A stretch of DNA of 64,000 nt from Spiroplasma sp. SV19 (GCF_030060925.1 NZ_CP045455.1:992001-1056000), one strand, 5' to 3'. Shown: positions 10,383 to 19,949, numbered from the stretch's first letter. The notes: generated by a model not told the origin, from the letters alone. Numbers and translations: made by a program.

Positions 10383-10817
10383 ATTGCAGATTATAAACAA
10401 AAACTAGTATATGTTTATATGAACCATAACTACGTCAGAGACTGAAAATATGATACGTTTAATTGTAAAAATTGCATATCGCCAAAAACTTATGGTTCCA
10501 GTTGATTACAACCAAAAAAATTAATTTGGCCGGGAAAATTTCCTAACCAGGTAAGATTAGGAATCTATCCAAATCAACTTTACGAAGAATTTACTTTTAA
10601 GAATAATAAGAAAATTATTACCTCACATATTTTAGGTTCTGAATTAATAAAACTAATAGAAAAACAAGCAAGGGGTAATCAATCAGTTTATTTGCGTCAG
10701 ACAAATGATTTGGAAAAAGAAAGTCAATTAAGTTATTCAGAAGATAATAACAAAAGTGCAATAAATACTGATTTTAATATAAGTTTTAGTGATGAGGATG
10801 GAACAAAATGGGATTAG
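10383..10817 (+). CDS. Prophage protein of unknown function, probable ATT start
   Basis: The open frame encodes about 144 residues reading (M)ADYKQKLVYVYMNHNY at the start and SFSDEDGTKWD at the end. A perfect GGAGG site (10370-10374) sits 8 nt before an ATT codon at 10383 in this frame; the first in-frame ATG is at 10419 without a ribosome site. The TTG at 10384 is out of frame. The protein has a CNCKNC-like pair (FNCKNC) and an acidic, Asn-rich tail. I recognise no family. It is the first gene after the 12-bp repeat array and overlaps the next gene by 10 bp. Confidence 0.6.
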
Positions 10818-11029
10818 TTAAAAATTTATTGTATGCAATATATGACGTAAATGATGATTTAGTAGGTATATATGAATCAGTTGAGGAAGTAGTAATTAAT
10901 TACTATAAAGTTGATCCGGATAACCCACTTTTTGAAATTAAAAAAAAATATGTTCATCAAGTTGTTTATCGCACAAAAAAACAATCACATACACAAAGCA
11001 TTAAAATTTATTGTTATAAGGAGGAATAA
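10808..11029 (+). CDS. Small prophage protein
   Basis: 73 residues starting MGLVKNLLYAIYDVNDDLVG. It has a GAGGA site upstream, overlaps the previous gene by 10 bp and is followed after 2 nt by the next. Mixed alpha/beta character with a basic C-terminal half (YRTKKQSHTQS). No family recognised. Tight packing with neighbours supports a real gene in an early phage operon. Confidence 0.65.
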   Translation: MGLVKNLLYAIYDVNDDLVGIYESVEEVVINYYKVDPDNPLFEIKKKYVHQVVYRTKKQSHTQSIKIYCYKEE

Positions 11030-11031
11030 GA

Positions 11032-11145
11032 ATGGAATCAAAACATTATTTTTGGTTAAAGGCATTAGCAAAAAAATATAAGGATGATGAAATTATTTCT
11101 AAATTAGAAACTATTAGAAAAGAATTAGAAGATGACGGATGTTAA
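11032..11145 (+). CDS. 37-residue prophage protein
   Basis: Begins MESKHYFWLKALAKKYKDDE and is predicted to be a single charged helix. It has a strong AAGGAGG ribosome site and overlaps the start of the methyltransferase gene by 14 bp. Function is unknown. The good ribosome site and packed position argue that it is translated. Confidence 0.55.
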   Translation: MESKHYFWLKALAKKYKDDEIISKLETIRKELEDDGC

Positions 11146-11891
11146 TCATAAAACTTTGTTAGGCGAATTATATTTAGGTGATTCAAAAGACTTAATTAAA
11201 AATATACCTGATAATTCAGTAGATTTAATTTTAACCGATCCTCCATATTTTTATGAAAGTATTAATAATAAGAAAAATATGAATCAAAATCAAAAGTAAA
11301 TGCCGTATTTAATAAATTAAATGATGATTTAAATTTAATACAAGCAAATAAAAATATTGATATTGATTTTTACTTAAATGAATTTAAAAGAATTTCAAAA
11401 AAACAACTATTTTTAATTTGAATGAATAAAGAACAAATATTTTATTATATAAAATGAGTAAAAGAAAATGGATATTATTTTGATTTTTATATTTGAGAAA
11501 AATTAAATCCGTTACCATCTAATAATTTTATTTATCAGGATAAAGAATTTTGTATTGTTATTTATAAATATGATTGAAATATGCGTGTTCCTAATTATTT
11601 AACTGAATATGAAAACAAGAAAACATTTTTTCATAGTCCAATCGGCCAAGAATCAATGGACATCCTACGCCAAAGCCTATTAAGGATATAGAATTTTTAA
11701 TTCGTAAATTTTCAGAGAAAGGTGATATTGTATTTGATCCATTTATGGGGAGCGGTACTACTGCAGTTGCTTGTGAAAATTTAGGCCGTAAGTGATTAGG
11801 AATTGAAATTATTCCTAAATATTTTGAAATTGCAAAAATAGAACCACAAACATACAACAAAGATTATTTGAATAGTGAAAATAAAAATTAA
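11132..11891 (+). pseudogene. Frameshifted beta-class DNA methyltransferase
   Basis: The N-terminal frame reads LGELYLGDSKDLIKNIPDNS then DLILTDPPYFYE (catalytic motif IV, DPPY) and stops near 11298. A second frame continues with about 130 residues (IDFYLNEFKRISKKQLFLIW...), ending near 11691. A third frame supplies NGHPTPKPIKDIEFLIRKFS, the AdoMet motif I FDPFMGSGTTAVACENLGRK and WLGIEI. This motif order (DPPY first, then HPTPKP and FxGSGTT) is the beta class of N6-adenine/N4-cytosine methyltransferases. Two one-base shifts, near 11285-11297 and 11655-11665, split the gene, so it is probably inactive. Confidence 0.8.
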
Positions 11892-12015
11892 ATGTTGTTA
11901 TTGCAATAAAAATATTAATCACGGAAATATTGTAAATAAAAATAATAAGAAATTACATTATTTATGTTATAAGAAATTATTAAAAATTAGAAAGGAAAAT
12001 AAAAATGAAAATTAA
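11875..12015 (+). CDS. Putative Cys-rich mini-protein (zinc-knuckle-like)
   Basis: A GTG at 11875 opens a 46-codon frame reading VKIKIKCCYCNKNINHGN and later LHYLCYKKLLKIRKENK. The CCxC...C pattern with an intervening His looks like a small metal site. It overlaps the methyltransferase end and the next gene start. The ribosome site is weak, so translation is uncertain. Confidence 0.4.
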   Translation: MKIKIKCCYCNKNINHGNIVNKNNKKLHYLCYKKLLKIRKENKNEN

Positions 12016-12382
12016 AGTAACGAGAATAATGCGAGGTACTGAACGACCTGTACATAATTTTGAAATAGAAACTAATTTAATAACAGCCTATTTTCCAAAT
12101 CCATATGGATTTGATGAAACATTAATAATGCTTAAACCTTTTGGAAATAATCCAATAAGTGTTTTAGAAACAATAGAAGAGTTAGAATCTAAAATAAATG
12201 GAACATTTAAACCAACTCATTATGTAATTATGAGAACTTATAGTAATGGGATTAAAGAACATGGTATTTATAATTTAGATCAAAAATTAGAAGCGGAAAA
12301 AGAATGTCAAGAACAAAACAAATTTGGTCGTTTTAACTACTGAATTGAACCAAGAATTTTAAAGGTATCGTATGAAAATTAA
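12005..12382 (+). CDS. Prophage protein of unknown function
   Basis: 125 residues, starting MKIKVTRIMRGTERPVHNFE. A UGA at 12341 is Trp, and the frame continues to TAA at 12382, past where a standard-code reading would stop. An AGAAAGGA site precedes the ATG. The sequence appears mixed alpha/beta and soluble. No family recognised. It is packed between neighbours in the early operon. Confidence 0.65.
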
Positions 12383-12410
12383 TTTAGATATTAAAAAGAA
12401 GATATTGTAA

Positions 12411-12626
12411 TTGAAACACCGAAAAATTAGGTGGAGATATCATTACAAATCCGCATTGACATATAAAGCATTATTAGGCCATGAATGGCCTTTAATTGAA
12501 AGATTAGATGAGTATTCAAATTGTAAAGAATGTGAATTAACATTTAAAGTAAAAGTTAAAGTTCAAACTGAATTTGGAGAACAAGAAATAAAAATTGCTG
12601 TTCCATACGAAAAATTAGACCAGTAA
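12411..12626 (+). CDS. Small basic prophage protein, TTG start
   Basis: 71 residues reading (M)KHRKIRWRYHYKSALTYKAL then a hydrophilic part with a CKEC pair (SNCKECELTF). The start is TTG. Directly upstream in the same frame is a 12-codon reading (MKINLDIKKKIL) from an ATG at 12372 that ends in TAA at 12408; a nonsense mutation in a longer gene is possible. No family recognised. Confidence 0.5.
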   Translation: MKHRKIRWRYHYKSALTYKALLGHEWPLIERLDEYSNCKECELTFKVKVKVQTEFGEQEIKIAVPYEKLDQ

Positions 12627-12658
12627 TAGAAGAGTACTCAAAGGAGGAACAAATAAAA

Positions 12659-12964
12659 ATGAAGGTAAGAAAATATGCACTAAATAATAAATATATTTAT
12701 GTAACAAAAGATTTTGACGGGTCAAAATATATATTGGCTAATATTTTATGTAAAAATAAAAATAATGATAAATATATTACTAATTATCAATACTATGGTT
12801 GTGAAATATTATTTTGTAAGGAATTTGCAATTATTATTAATTCTGAAAATAGAAAAGTATGTGAAAAACATTTAGAGAAGGGGAAAATGAAAAAGTTAAA
12901 TGCAAAGTATGTAATAAAAATTTCAAATACATTGGAGTTCAGTATCATACGCTTGTTCAGATAA
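12659..12964 (+). CDS. Prophage protein of unknown function
   Basis: 101 residues, starting MKVRKYALNNKYIYVTKDFD, with a strong AAAGGAGG site at about 10 nt. A Cys cluster (NILCKNKN, YYGCEILFCKEF, RKVCEKH) suggests a small metal-binding fold. The C-terminal 25 residues share DNA with a different frame that encodes a CxxC motif, so the true C-terminus may be altered by a frameshift. No family recognised. Confidence 0.6.
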   Translation: MKVRKYALNNKYIYVTKDFDGSKYILANILCKNKNNDKYITNYQYYGCEILFCKEFAIIINSENRKVCEKHLEKGKMKKLNAKYVIKISNTLEFSIIRLFR

Positions 12965-13002
12965 ATGTTGAGAATTATTGAAAGGAAAATAATTTATGTT
13001 AA
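12859..13002 (+). CDS. Putative CxxC mini-protein overlapping its neighbours
   Basis: 47 codons from an ATG at 12859, with a UGA Trp as second residue: MWKTFREGENEKVKCKVCNK then a His-containing tail. KCKVCNKNF...YH is a plausible zinc-finger half-site. It overlaps the 12659 gene in another frame and the next start at 12996. It may be a separate gene or the displaced C-terminus of a shifted one. Confidence 0.35.
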
Positions 13003-13444
13003 ATATTAAATCAGTAAGGGAAATATCAGGAAAACTTATTGCAAATGTTGTGAAAAAGTTCTTTGTTATTGTAATTGTAAATGAGATAAAGAGCAAGTCT
13101 GCAAATTGCATGGGAAGAAGGTAGAATATTATGTCAAAAATAGTTATAAAATTATTCATAAAGGTAAAACTGTTCAGGATATATTAGAATATCAAAAAAA
13201 TCTATTCGCTTTAAAATGATGAAAAACTATAACATTTTGGAAAGATAAATTTGATGATTTTGCAGATGAAGTATTAAACAGACATCAACAAGAAATTGAA
13301 AATGCAAATGTCTTAGAAAATATTAATAGACTTGTTTGGCAGACTAACGTTGCAGGGGAAATTATATTTTATGGTAAATTAGATTATGAAATTCAAGATA
13401 AAGGTAAGACACTAAAAATATTTGAAACAAAGGAGAATGATTAA
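12996..13444 (+). pseudogene. Frameshifted Cys-rich prophage protein
   Basis: An ATG at 12996, with an AAAGGAAA site, opens MLNIKSV and then meets a stop. The frame shifted by one base from about 13013 is open for 140 codons and reads KGNIRKTYCKCCEKVLCYC then NCKWDKEQVCKLHGKKVEYY. Six or more cysteines and a His suggest a zinc-binding head, followed by a helical region (ADEVLNRHQQEIENANVLEN). The frame has no start codon of its own, so a one-base indel near 13013-13019 has most likely broken the gene. Ends at TAA 13444. Confidence 0.6.
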
Positions 13445-13582
13445 ATGGAAAATAAAGAACTATTAGAACAATTAGTATTGTGCAGAAAATTAATTGTTTT
13501 GCAGTGTGAGTATATTAAAAAAATGGAAGATGAGAAAAATACAAATATTACTCAAAAATTAGTTGAGTCATGAAACAAATAA
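13445..13582 (+). CDS. 45-residue helical prophage protein
   Basis: Starts MENKELLEQLVLCRKLIVLQ right after the previous stop (same A), with AAAGGAG upstream. It contains one UGA Trp near the end and overlaps the resolvase start by 13 bp. Predicted as a single amphipathic helix. Function unknown. Confidence 0.55.
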
Positions 13583-14466
13583 ATTTCATAATTTCTATCG
13601 ATCCTGCAGGAATTGGTAAAACAGGAATAATAATTTATGATGTTAATCAAAAATGTATTTGTCAGCATACTACTATTGAATCAAAGTCAGATGAAAATGC
13701 TGTAGAAAATATTAATAATTGGATTGATAAATTATTGGATATAAAAGATGTGTTAGTTATAATTGAAAATTTTCAAATTCGGCCAAATTTTAAAATTAAA
13801 AATGTTTTATCAACTCCATTATGTATTGGTGGATTAAAAACTCTATTTAAATACAAGTTTAATTGGCCCATTGTTCTGCAAGAACCAAATGTTAGAGGTA
13901 CAATTACAACAAGGTATAAAGGAAATATTAAAATGTCAGAGCATGAATTAGATGCTTGAAAACATTTACAATATTTCTTAAAAAGGAGTTGGATAGGGAT
14001 GCCAAGAGTTCAAAGTAACTTAGTAAATAAAAATATCAAGTCATCAATAAAAAAGAAACCAGTTATTAAAAAAGCTACTAATCCTAGTGTTAAAAAAAAT
14101 GTAGTAAAAAAAGAAGAAATAGAAAAAAAGCGAGAATGAATTAATAAACTAATAATTGATGTTAAAATTCATTCTGATCCAGTAAAAACTAAGATTGTAG
14201 CCAAGACAGCCGGTGGTGTGGAAATAGATGCAGGTTCTGCAGGATGTAGTTGATTTGGAATGAATTATAGTACTTTATCAGTATATGAATCTATATTATT
14301 AACTGAATTCTTAAAACTTAAAAAAGATGATGAAATTAGAGTAACTGGTAGTATTTGAAATACATTAAATAGAATGACAAAAAAGTACTTTCATTGTATT
14401 AGAGTTGAAAGTTTTGAAATTATTAAAAAAGTTCCAAGAACTCGCACCAAAAATAATCAAAAATAA
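13570..14466 (+). CDS. RuvC-like resolvase fused to an OB-fold-like (SSB-like) domain
   Basis: 298 residues in one uninterrupted frame (UGA=Trp). Residues 1-135 look like an RNase H-fold Holliday-junction resolvase: ISIDPAGIGKTGI (Asp11), VLVIIEN (Glu66), and HELDAWKHLQYF (Asp128). From Met144, preceded by an internal AAGGAG site, the chain changes to a Lys-rich linker and then a beta-rich domain with DAGSAGCSWFGMNYS and RVTGSIWNTLNRM, which resembles an OB-fold ssDNA-binding protein. No stop separates the two parts. Both a full-length fusion and a shorter internal product (13999-14466) are possible. Role: phage recombination and DNA-branch resolution. Confidence 0.65.
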
Positions 14467-14547
14467 AATCATAATATATAATTTTAACAGTAGCAGTAAT
14501 GTTACACCCTAAACGAAACGACTTCTCTAAATCAGGAGTTTTTATAG

Positions 14548-14580
14548 AAAATGCAGATTGTGTTCTGCATTTTTTCTTTT
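14548..14580 (+). terminator. Terminator between early and late prophage genes
   Basis: AAAATGCAGA (14548-14557) pairs with TCTGCATTTT (14564-14573), followed by TTTTC and TTTT. It separates the small early genes from the structural block. Confidence 0.8.
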
Positions 14581-14621
14581 TGCATTATACAATCATCATT
14601 GAAAAAGGAGGAATTCAAAAT

Positions 14622-15092
14622 ATGGCAATTAGATATGTTTTAGTTAACGATAATAATGAAGCAGTTGTGAATGAGGATGGTAGTTTAGCAATCCAAACAG
14701 CAGAATTTGTTTTTGCAACACAAGATGAATTAGATGCACATAATGCAGAATTATTAAAAGTTAAAGCAGAACAAGAAAAAAGAATTAGTGAATTAGTATC
14801 CATTTCTGAAAAACAAGCAGAAGAATTAAAGCAAATTGATATTAATAACTATATTAATTCTTTAACAAACGATGAAGATATTAAAACTGTTTTATTTAAG
14901 GCTAAGTATGATTCAAAAGAAGATATTGCTGTAATTAAAGCACAAATTGAAAACAATTATCAAGACTTATTAAAAGTAAAGCCTGTTAATACAGGGGGAG
15001 TTATTGATAACTCAAATGTAAAAACGGATGATGATAAAAATAACGATGCTTCATATATTGAAGATGAGCAAAAAAACAAAATATATTTTTAA
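14622..15092 (+). CDS. Probable capsid scaffolding-like protein
   Basis: 156 residues, starting MAIRYVLVNDNNEAVVNEDG, with AAAAGGAGG upstream. The middle (about 45-85) is a heptad-like coiled coil rich in Glu, Lys and Leu, and the end is acidic and disordered (NVKTDDDKNNDASYIEDEQK). It lies 13 nt before the probable capsid gene; a short acidic coiled-coil protein in that position fits a scaffold. This is inference from position and composition; no family was recognised. Confidence 0.55.
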   Translation: MAIRYVLVNDNNEAVVNEDGSLAIQTAEFVFATQDELDAHNAELLKVKAEQEKRISELVSISEKQAEELKQIDINNYINSLTNDEDIKTVLFKAKYDSKEDIAVIKAQIENNYQDLLKVKPVNTGGVIDNSNVKTDDDKNNDASYIEDEQKNKIYF

Positions 15093-15105
15093 GGAGGAAT
15101 AGAAA

Positions 15106-16200
15106 ATGCCAACACCAAACGATATAAGATTAACACCCGGTTTAGATAAAGTAAAAATTAAATATTTAGATAAATTTGCTGGGATTGTAGCAAAAAAATT
15201 AAATGAAAGTCCAATCATGCAATGAACTGCAAAAACAGGGATTAAAATTGAAAATGGGAGTTTAATTTATTTTAAAGCAGGAGCAGATGAGGAATTAGAA
15301 GCGGCTAGATCAGCAGTTGATGTTAATGCATGAAGTAATATAGAGGGGGAATTAAAAATACCTTTCAATACTGAGTATTCAACGAAAGCAGTTTTATTAG
15401 ATAAAAATGAATATCAGCAATTTAATTTAGACGGTAATCCTCAAGCACTAAATGATCAATCATTATCAGTAAAAGCAGATAAAGTTAGAAAACTAATAGG
15501 TCGTGTAACAATGGGATTATGAATGACAGGAAAAACTGAAGATGGTTTAGATTGTGGAGATGGTCCAGTTACTACACATTCATTTGAATGAAAAACAAAT
15601 TTAGCAAGTAATACCCGTCAAGAAATTGCTGAAGATTTTGATAAATTCCAAAGATTTATGGATTTAAAAATTGAAGAGATCAAAAGAATTGGTATTAATG
15701 ATGCAACTGGAAAAAATGTGCAAGACCCGTATAGAACAGGTGTCACTGTAGATAAAACTAATTACAAAGTTGCAACTTCACCTGATTTTCGTAGAAGATA
15801 TCAAATTTGAGTTTCAGTTTATAATCAAACAGTTACAAATTTACAACAAGATTCATATGGAAATTTAAACGGTTTTGATTTATATGAAGATATATTTTTA
15901 CCATACGTTGGAATTACAACAAAAGGAATGACAGCAAAAAGTAGTTATGGTAATACTAATAAAATTGAAATTATTGAGGGAACTCAATCAGTAGAATTTA
16001 TGTTTATTAAAGTTGGAAATTTAATTAAAGGTAATGTTTTTGACTTTATGTGAGATAAAAAAATTGATAGAACTGAGGCTCATTTAGTTGGATGAAGTGG
16101 TAAATTAGGTGCAGGAACAATTTTTCCTGATGAAATGTTTGCAATAGATTTTGCAAAAGTAACTCCGCCACCTGCACCAACAAAAGGAAAAAACAGATAA
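15106..16200 (+). CDS. Probable major capsid protein
   Basis: 364 residues with an AAGGAGG site. It begins MPTPNDIRLTPGLDKVKIKY and has the mixed alpha/beta, Asn/Asp-rich composition of phage structural proteins, with several UGA Trp codons. Position after a scaffold-like gene and upstream of tail, holin and portal genes supports capsid. The stop at 16198 follows an A6 run (16187-16192); removing one A would join a 50-residue acidic tail, so the C-terminus is probably truncated. No sequence signature proves the HK97 fold. Confidence 0.55.
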
Positions 16201-16348
16201 AAAAGGAAAAAGTGAAAATGATACAGGATCAAATGAAAATAGCAATGAAGATGTAAAAACTGATATGCAAGATAGTGAACCTGTATCTAAATCGGATACT
16301 AATAAAAGTAATAAGAATGTAGATAAAAACAAGGCTACTGGTAAGTAG
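16201..16348 (+). pseudogene. Displaced acidic C-terminal tail of the capsid gene
   Basis: In the frame one base from the capsid frame, DNA after the stop reads KGKSENDTGSNENSNEDVKT, continues SEPVSKSDTNKSNKNVDK and stops at TAG 16346-16348. It has no start or ribosome site. It fits a lost disordered tail of the preceding protein, split by a one-base change in the A-run. Confidence 0.5.
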
Positions 16349-16366
16349 TCTTTTTCCTTTTAAAAT

Positions 16367-17933
16367 ATGCCACTTGGAACAAGCAACACAGCTACTGCAT
16401 ATCCGGTAACGAAACCTGTAAGAATTCCAATTAAACAACAAGAAGATGATTTTCTTAAAGAATTATTTAAGTTTCTAGGAATTCAAGTTTTAGCATTAGC
16501 ACTATCTACAATTACTGGAGGATTAGCATCCGCAATAGGTTTAGGAGCAGGGTTGTCAAATTTCGCCGCCGCATTTATATCTTTTGGTGTAGAAGTTTTA
16601 ACAGATTTTGCTGTTAATCAAATTTATGACAAATTAACTTATGGTATTACAACAAAAAGTACAGCATTGAATTTGTTACCTGCAGTTGTGGGTATTGGAA
16701 AATTAACTCGTGGGTATAGAACTACAAAAATATTGAAATTAGCACAGAATACAAAATTATTAACCAAATTAGGTATTAGAACTGCAAAAATTTAGAAGAT
16801 ATAGTAAGACAAGTTAGTGGTAAAAAGATATTAACATCAGAAAAGTTCTTATTTAATTTTACTAAAAACAACTAATGAAACAGTACTTTATAGTTTAGGA
16901 CAATTAGCAAGAAAAGATTTTTACAATGGTTTTAAAAATTATGGTTTTAATCACATAAACGATTTATTAAAAATTGAAAAAATATTCAAAAAATAAGTCC
17001 TAATTTATTACAAAAATTCCTAGATTAAAAGAAAAATATGCAAATAAAATACTTAGTCAATTTGGACTTAACTCAGATCAAATAACAAAAATTTCAACTG
17101 ATGAATGATATTATGTTATGAATAAGTTACATAAAGCAGGTATAGGAAAAATTTAATTTTATATGCAAATTCAGTTAGAACTGCAAAAATATTTAATAGT
17201 AAAGTAATTAATTTTTTAGGAAACACAACTCAAAAAATTAATAAGATACTAACATATATTAATCCAAATTTTTATATTAAAAAATAACTAAAAAATTATT
17301 AGCACCAATTGAAAAAGAATTTTATCTATTAAACAGAAAATTATTTCACAAGTTCATAATAAATTACAAAAGTTATATTCCAAATTTGAATTAAAAGCAA
17401 TTAAGAAAGGAAAATTATTACCTTTCGCATTTGGATCAGATGTATTTTTGGCAGTTCGTATTGAACCATTATCTATTGTTGGAGAAGTTGCATTAACTAT
17501 TTATTATAAGAATCCAAATTATGAACCAATTATAATAATGACTACTGCTATAAAAGCCGAAAAATTTGTTTTAGCAAAAGAGCCATTTATTTATTACATG
17601 AATAGTGAATGATTTATTGGTTGAGGAACAGAAAGTGGGGGCTTATTTAGTTTAGTTTCATTAGCACCTGACCCGGTTAGAAAAGTTGTATTTGACTCTT
17701 TTAAAATTTATAGAGCAATAGCAAAATTTTAAAAATAAGAGAAGAGTTTAAAAATAACTTTAATAAAAATAAACTTAAAAACTGCAGAAGAAAGTATTTT
17801 TCAAAGTTTATTAGGTGGTGGTTTACTTTTTGAGGGATATAAATTATTTAGAGAAAAAGGTAGTTTAAAGAATTTCATTAAAAGAAAAGGTATATCAAGT
17901 AGTAAAAATATATTACTAAAAAATAAATTCTAA
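16367..17933 (+). pseudogene. Multiply frameshifted large phage structural/membrane gene
   Basis: The first fragment (16367-16795) begins MPLGTSNTATAYPV and holds a long hydrophobic Gly/Ala segment (ALALSTITGGLASAIGLGAG). Homologous-looking reading then continues through at least seven one-base shifts, near 16787, 16858, 16978, 17153, 17281, 17322 and 17728, almost all at A or T runs. Joined, it gives about 520 residues with a basic helical middle, a beta-rich part (FGSDVFLAVRIEPLSIVGEV) and a C-terminal LLGGGLLFEGYKLF segment. Position suits a DNA-ejection or tail-internal protein, but this is a guess. There is no good ribosome site before 16367. Confidence 0.55.
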
Positions 17934-17960
17934 AAAGAATAAGTGATAGGAGGTATTAGA

Positions 17961-18413
17961 ATGTTAACTGAATTATGAGAGGGTGTATCATTAACGGCAT
18001 ATACAGATTTTTTTCCATTAACAGGAAAGATAACTGCTGTTCCTGCAAGGTATAATAAATTTTTTAAAGGTGATTTAGATTTATGATTTAAAACGTTTGC
18101 TTTTTGTGCACAAAATATGATTAATTCTTATTTGAATTATCCATTTTCAAAATTAAAATTTGAAACATTTAAAGATAGATTTTTGAAAAAGACATGTAGA
18201 GATATGGTTTTTATTACTGTTGAGCATTGAACATTCAATAGATCTCCTATTGAGTTTTTTACTTCTGCAACTTTAAACTCAGGGGATATTAATTATTCAT
18301 CACAAAATGACCCTATGGTTACTTGGCAAGGGCTATTACCAACTTATGGTAAATCCTTAGCAAATTTAACTAGTTTAAAAAGATGTTTAGATTTTGTGAT
18401 CAAGAGGGAATAG
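17961..18413 (+). CDS. Tail fibre/collar protein, N-terminal fragment
   Basis: 150 residues with a strong TAGGAGG site: [20 protein letters not shown] ... [17 protein letters not shown]. It overlaps the 18383 frame by 31 bp. One extra A in the AAAAA run at 18378-18382 would give a single continuous protein of about 657 residues with the next entry. The fragment therefore probably is the virion-attachment part of a tail fibre. No family signature was recognised. Confidence 0.55.
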
Positions 18414-19933
18414 ATTTGTCTGAAATTGATTTAGAAGCATACTATACTATTTTTGAGGTGGATGCTATTGTTGAAATTTTAGTAAATGGTGGAACGTATA
18501 TAGATACTAATACAAATAAAATAATACTTAAAGGTTTAAAAGAATTAGATAAAATTACAACAGATCATGAACTTAGAATAAAAGATAATGAAGAAAATAT
18601 TAAAGATAATTCTACTGAAATTAAGACTATTAATAAAAATATTGGTGATGTAAAAAAATTGGAAACTGTTAATAAAATAATAGTTCCCTCAATAAATGAA
18701 CTTAATAAAAATGTGACTGATTTAGCTAGTGTAGTAAAAGTGGGTGGAGATTATAATAATCAAAAGTATATTGGTGAAGACAATTTGCAACCTAAAAAAG
18801 ATTTAATTAGAGACATATTTATAAAATTGGTTGCGGGTCCAAATATTAGCATTGAATATATTACAGATGAAGATAAAATAAAAATTTCAGGTACAAATGA
18901 TTTCAGAATTGATTTATCAACTATTACATTTATAGATCAAGATAAAGAAGATAAATTCCCTAAATTTAGTGATATAACTGATAGCAATGTGCAAATAGTA
19001 GTTAATGAAATTATTAGTTATGTTGATAATGAAATTAAAAAATACAATCCACAAGCAACAATTAATGTTGATTGAACTATGGATACATCAGATATTACTA
19101 CTTCAAAATTAAAGGAATTAGTAGGAAAAAATATAATTGAATTACAAATATTAGCAATAGAAGCAAGTACATTTATTAGAGGAAAAAATAAAATTAATAT
19201 ATTATTTGATATACCAATTCAACCACCTTTTACAACACCATTGTATAGTGGAACTCCAAATACTCAAGTTGAATCAGTAGCATCTAATAGTAATAATGCA
19301 TATATGCAAATAAATGATGATATTTATAAAATTATTGATCCAAATACATCAATAGTAAAATTTCCTAGTTCAATGTATAAAGAAATAGCAGTTGACGATA
19401 CAGACAAAATATATACAATACAAAATGATAAAATATACTCTTCTGATAATCCAAATACTCCTATTGCAACATTACCAAGTGGAGGACAATATAACGCTAG
19501 AATAGCAGTAGCAAATAATAAAGTTTATGTAAGTAATGGGTCAAATATATATTCTTCTGATAACTGAAATACTCCAATAGGAAATTGAAATGTCGCCTAT
19601 ATTTTTAGTTCAAATAATAAAATATTTATGGTCATTAATGCAGGTAATAGTAAATATAACATTGTATCCTTAGATGATCCAAATACAATAATTTTTACTT
19701 ACACAATTACAATAAATTTTCAACCTAGTTATTTTGCAACAGCAGATGGTATTGTATTTTATTTACTAACTTTTGCATCTAATAATACAGCACAAATATA
19801 TTTGTCTAATGATATGAATAATCCTATTAATATTCAAAATGGAAATTATGGACCAAAAGGAATGTCAAATATGGGAACTAGAATAATAGCAGGAATAGGT
19901 GTAAACGTTTATACCTCAGATAATAAAATCTAA
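18383..19933 (+). CDS. Tail fibre / receptor-binding protein, coiled-coil plus beta-propeller-like end
   Basis: 516 residues in one frame (several UGA Trp codons). Residues about 55-115 form a coiled coil typical of trimeric fibres. The C-terminal half has blade-like repeats such as [39 protein letters not shown] and VNVYTSDN, which suggest a beta-propeller or BNR-like receptor-binding head. No ribosome site precedes the ATG at 18383, so the gene most likely belonged to the 17961 reading before a one-base deletion. Followed after 16 nt by the holin-like gene. Confidence 0.6.
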
Positions 19934-19949
19934 GAAAGGGATAATAATT

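Noticed and set aside
11891-11907. 17-base match AATGTTGTTATTGCAAT also at 45645-45661
   Set aside because: AT-rich, no matching context at the two places; likely chance.
14499-14621. Upstream extension of the scaffold-like gene
   Set aside because: It runs through a transcription terminator and lacks a ribosome site; AAAAGGAGG points to the ATG at 14622.
16184-16200. Programmed -1 frameshift on A-AAA-AAC at the end of the capsid gene
   Set aside because: The -1 frame gives only about 20 basic residues to a stop; the acidic tail is in the +1 frame, so the heptamer is probably coincidental.
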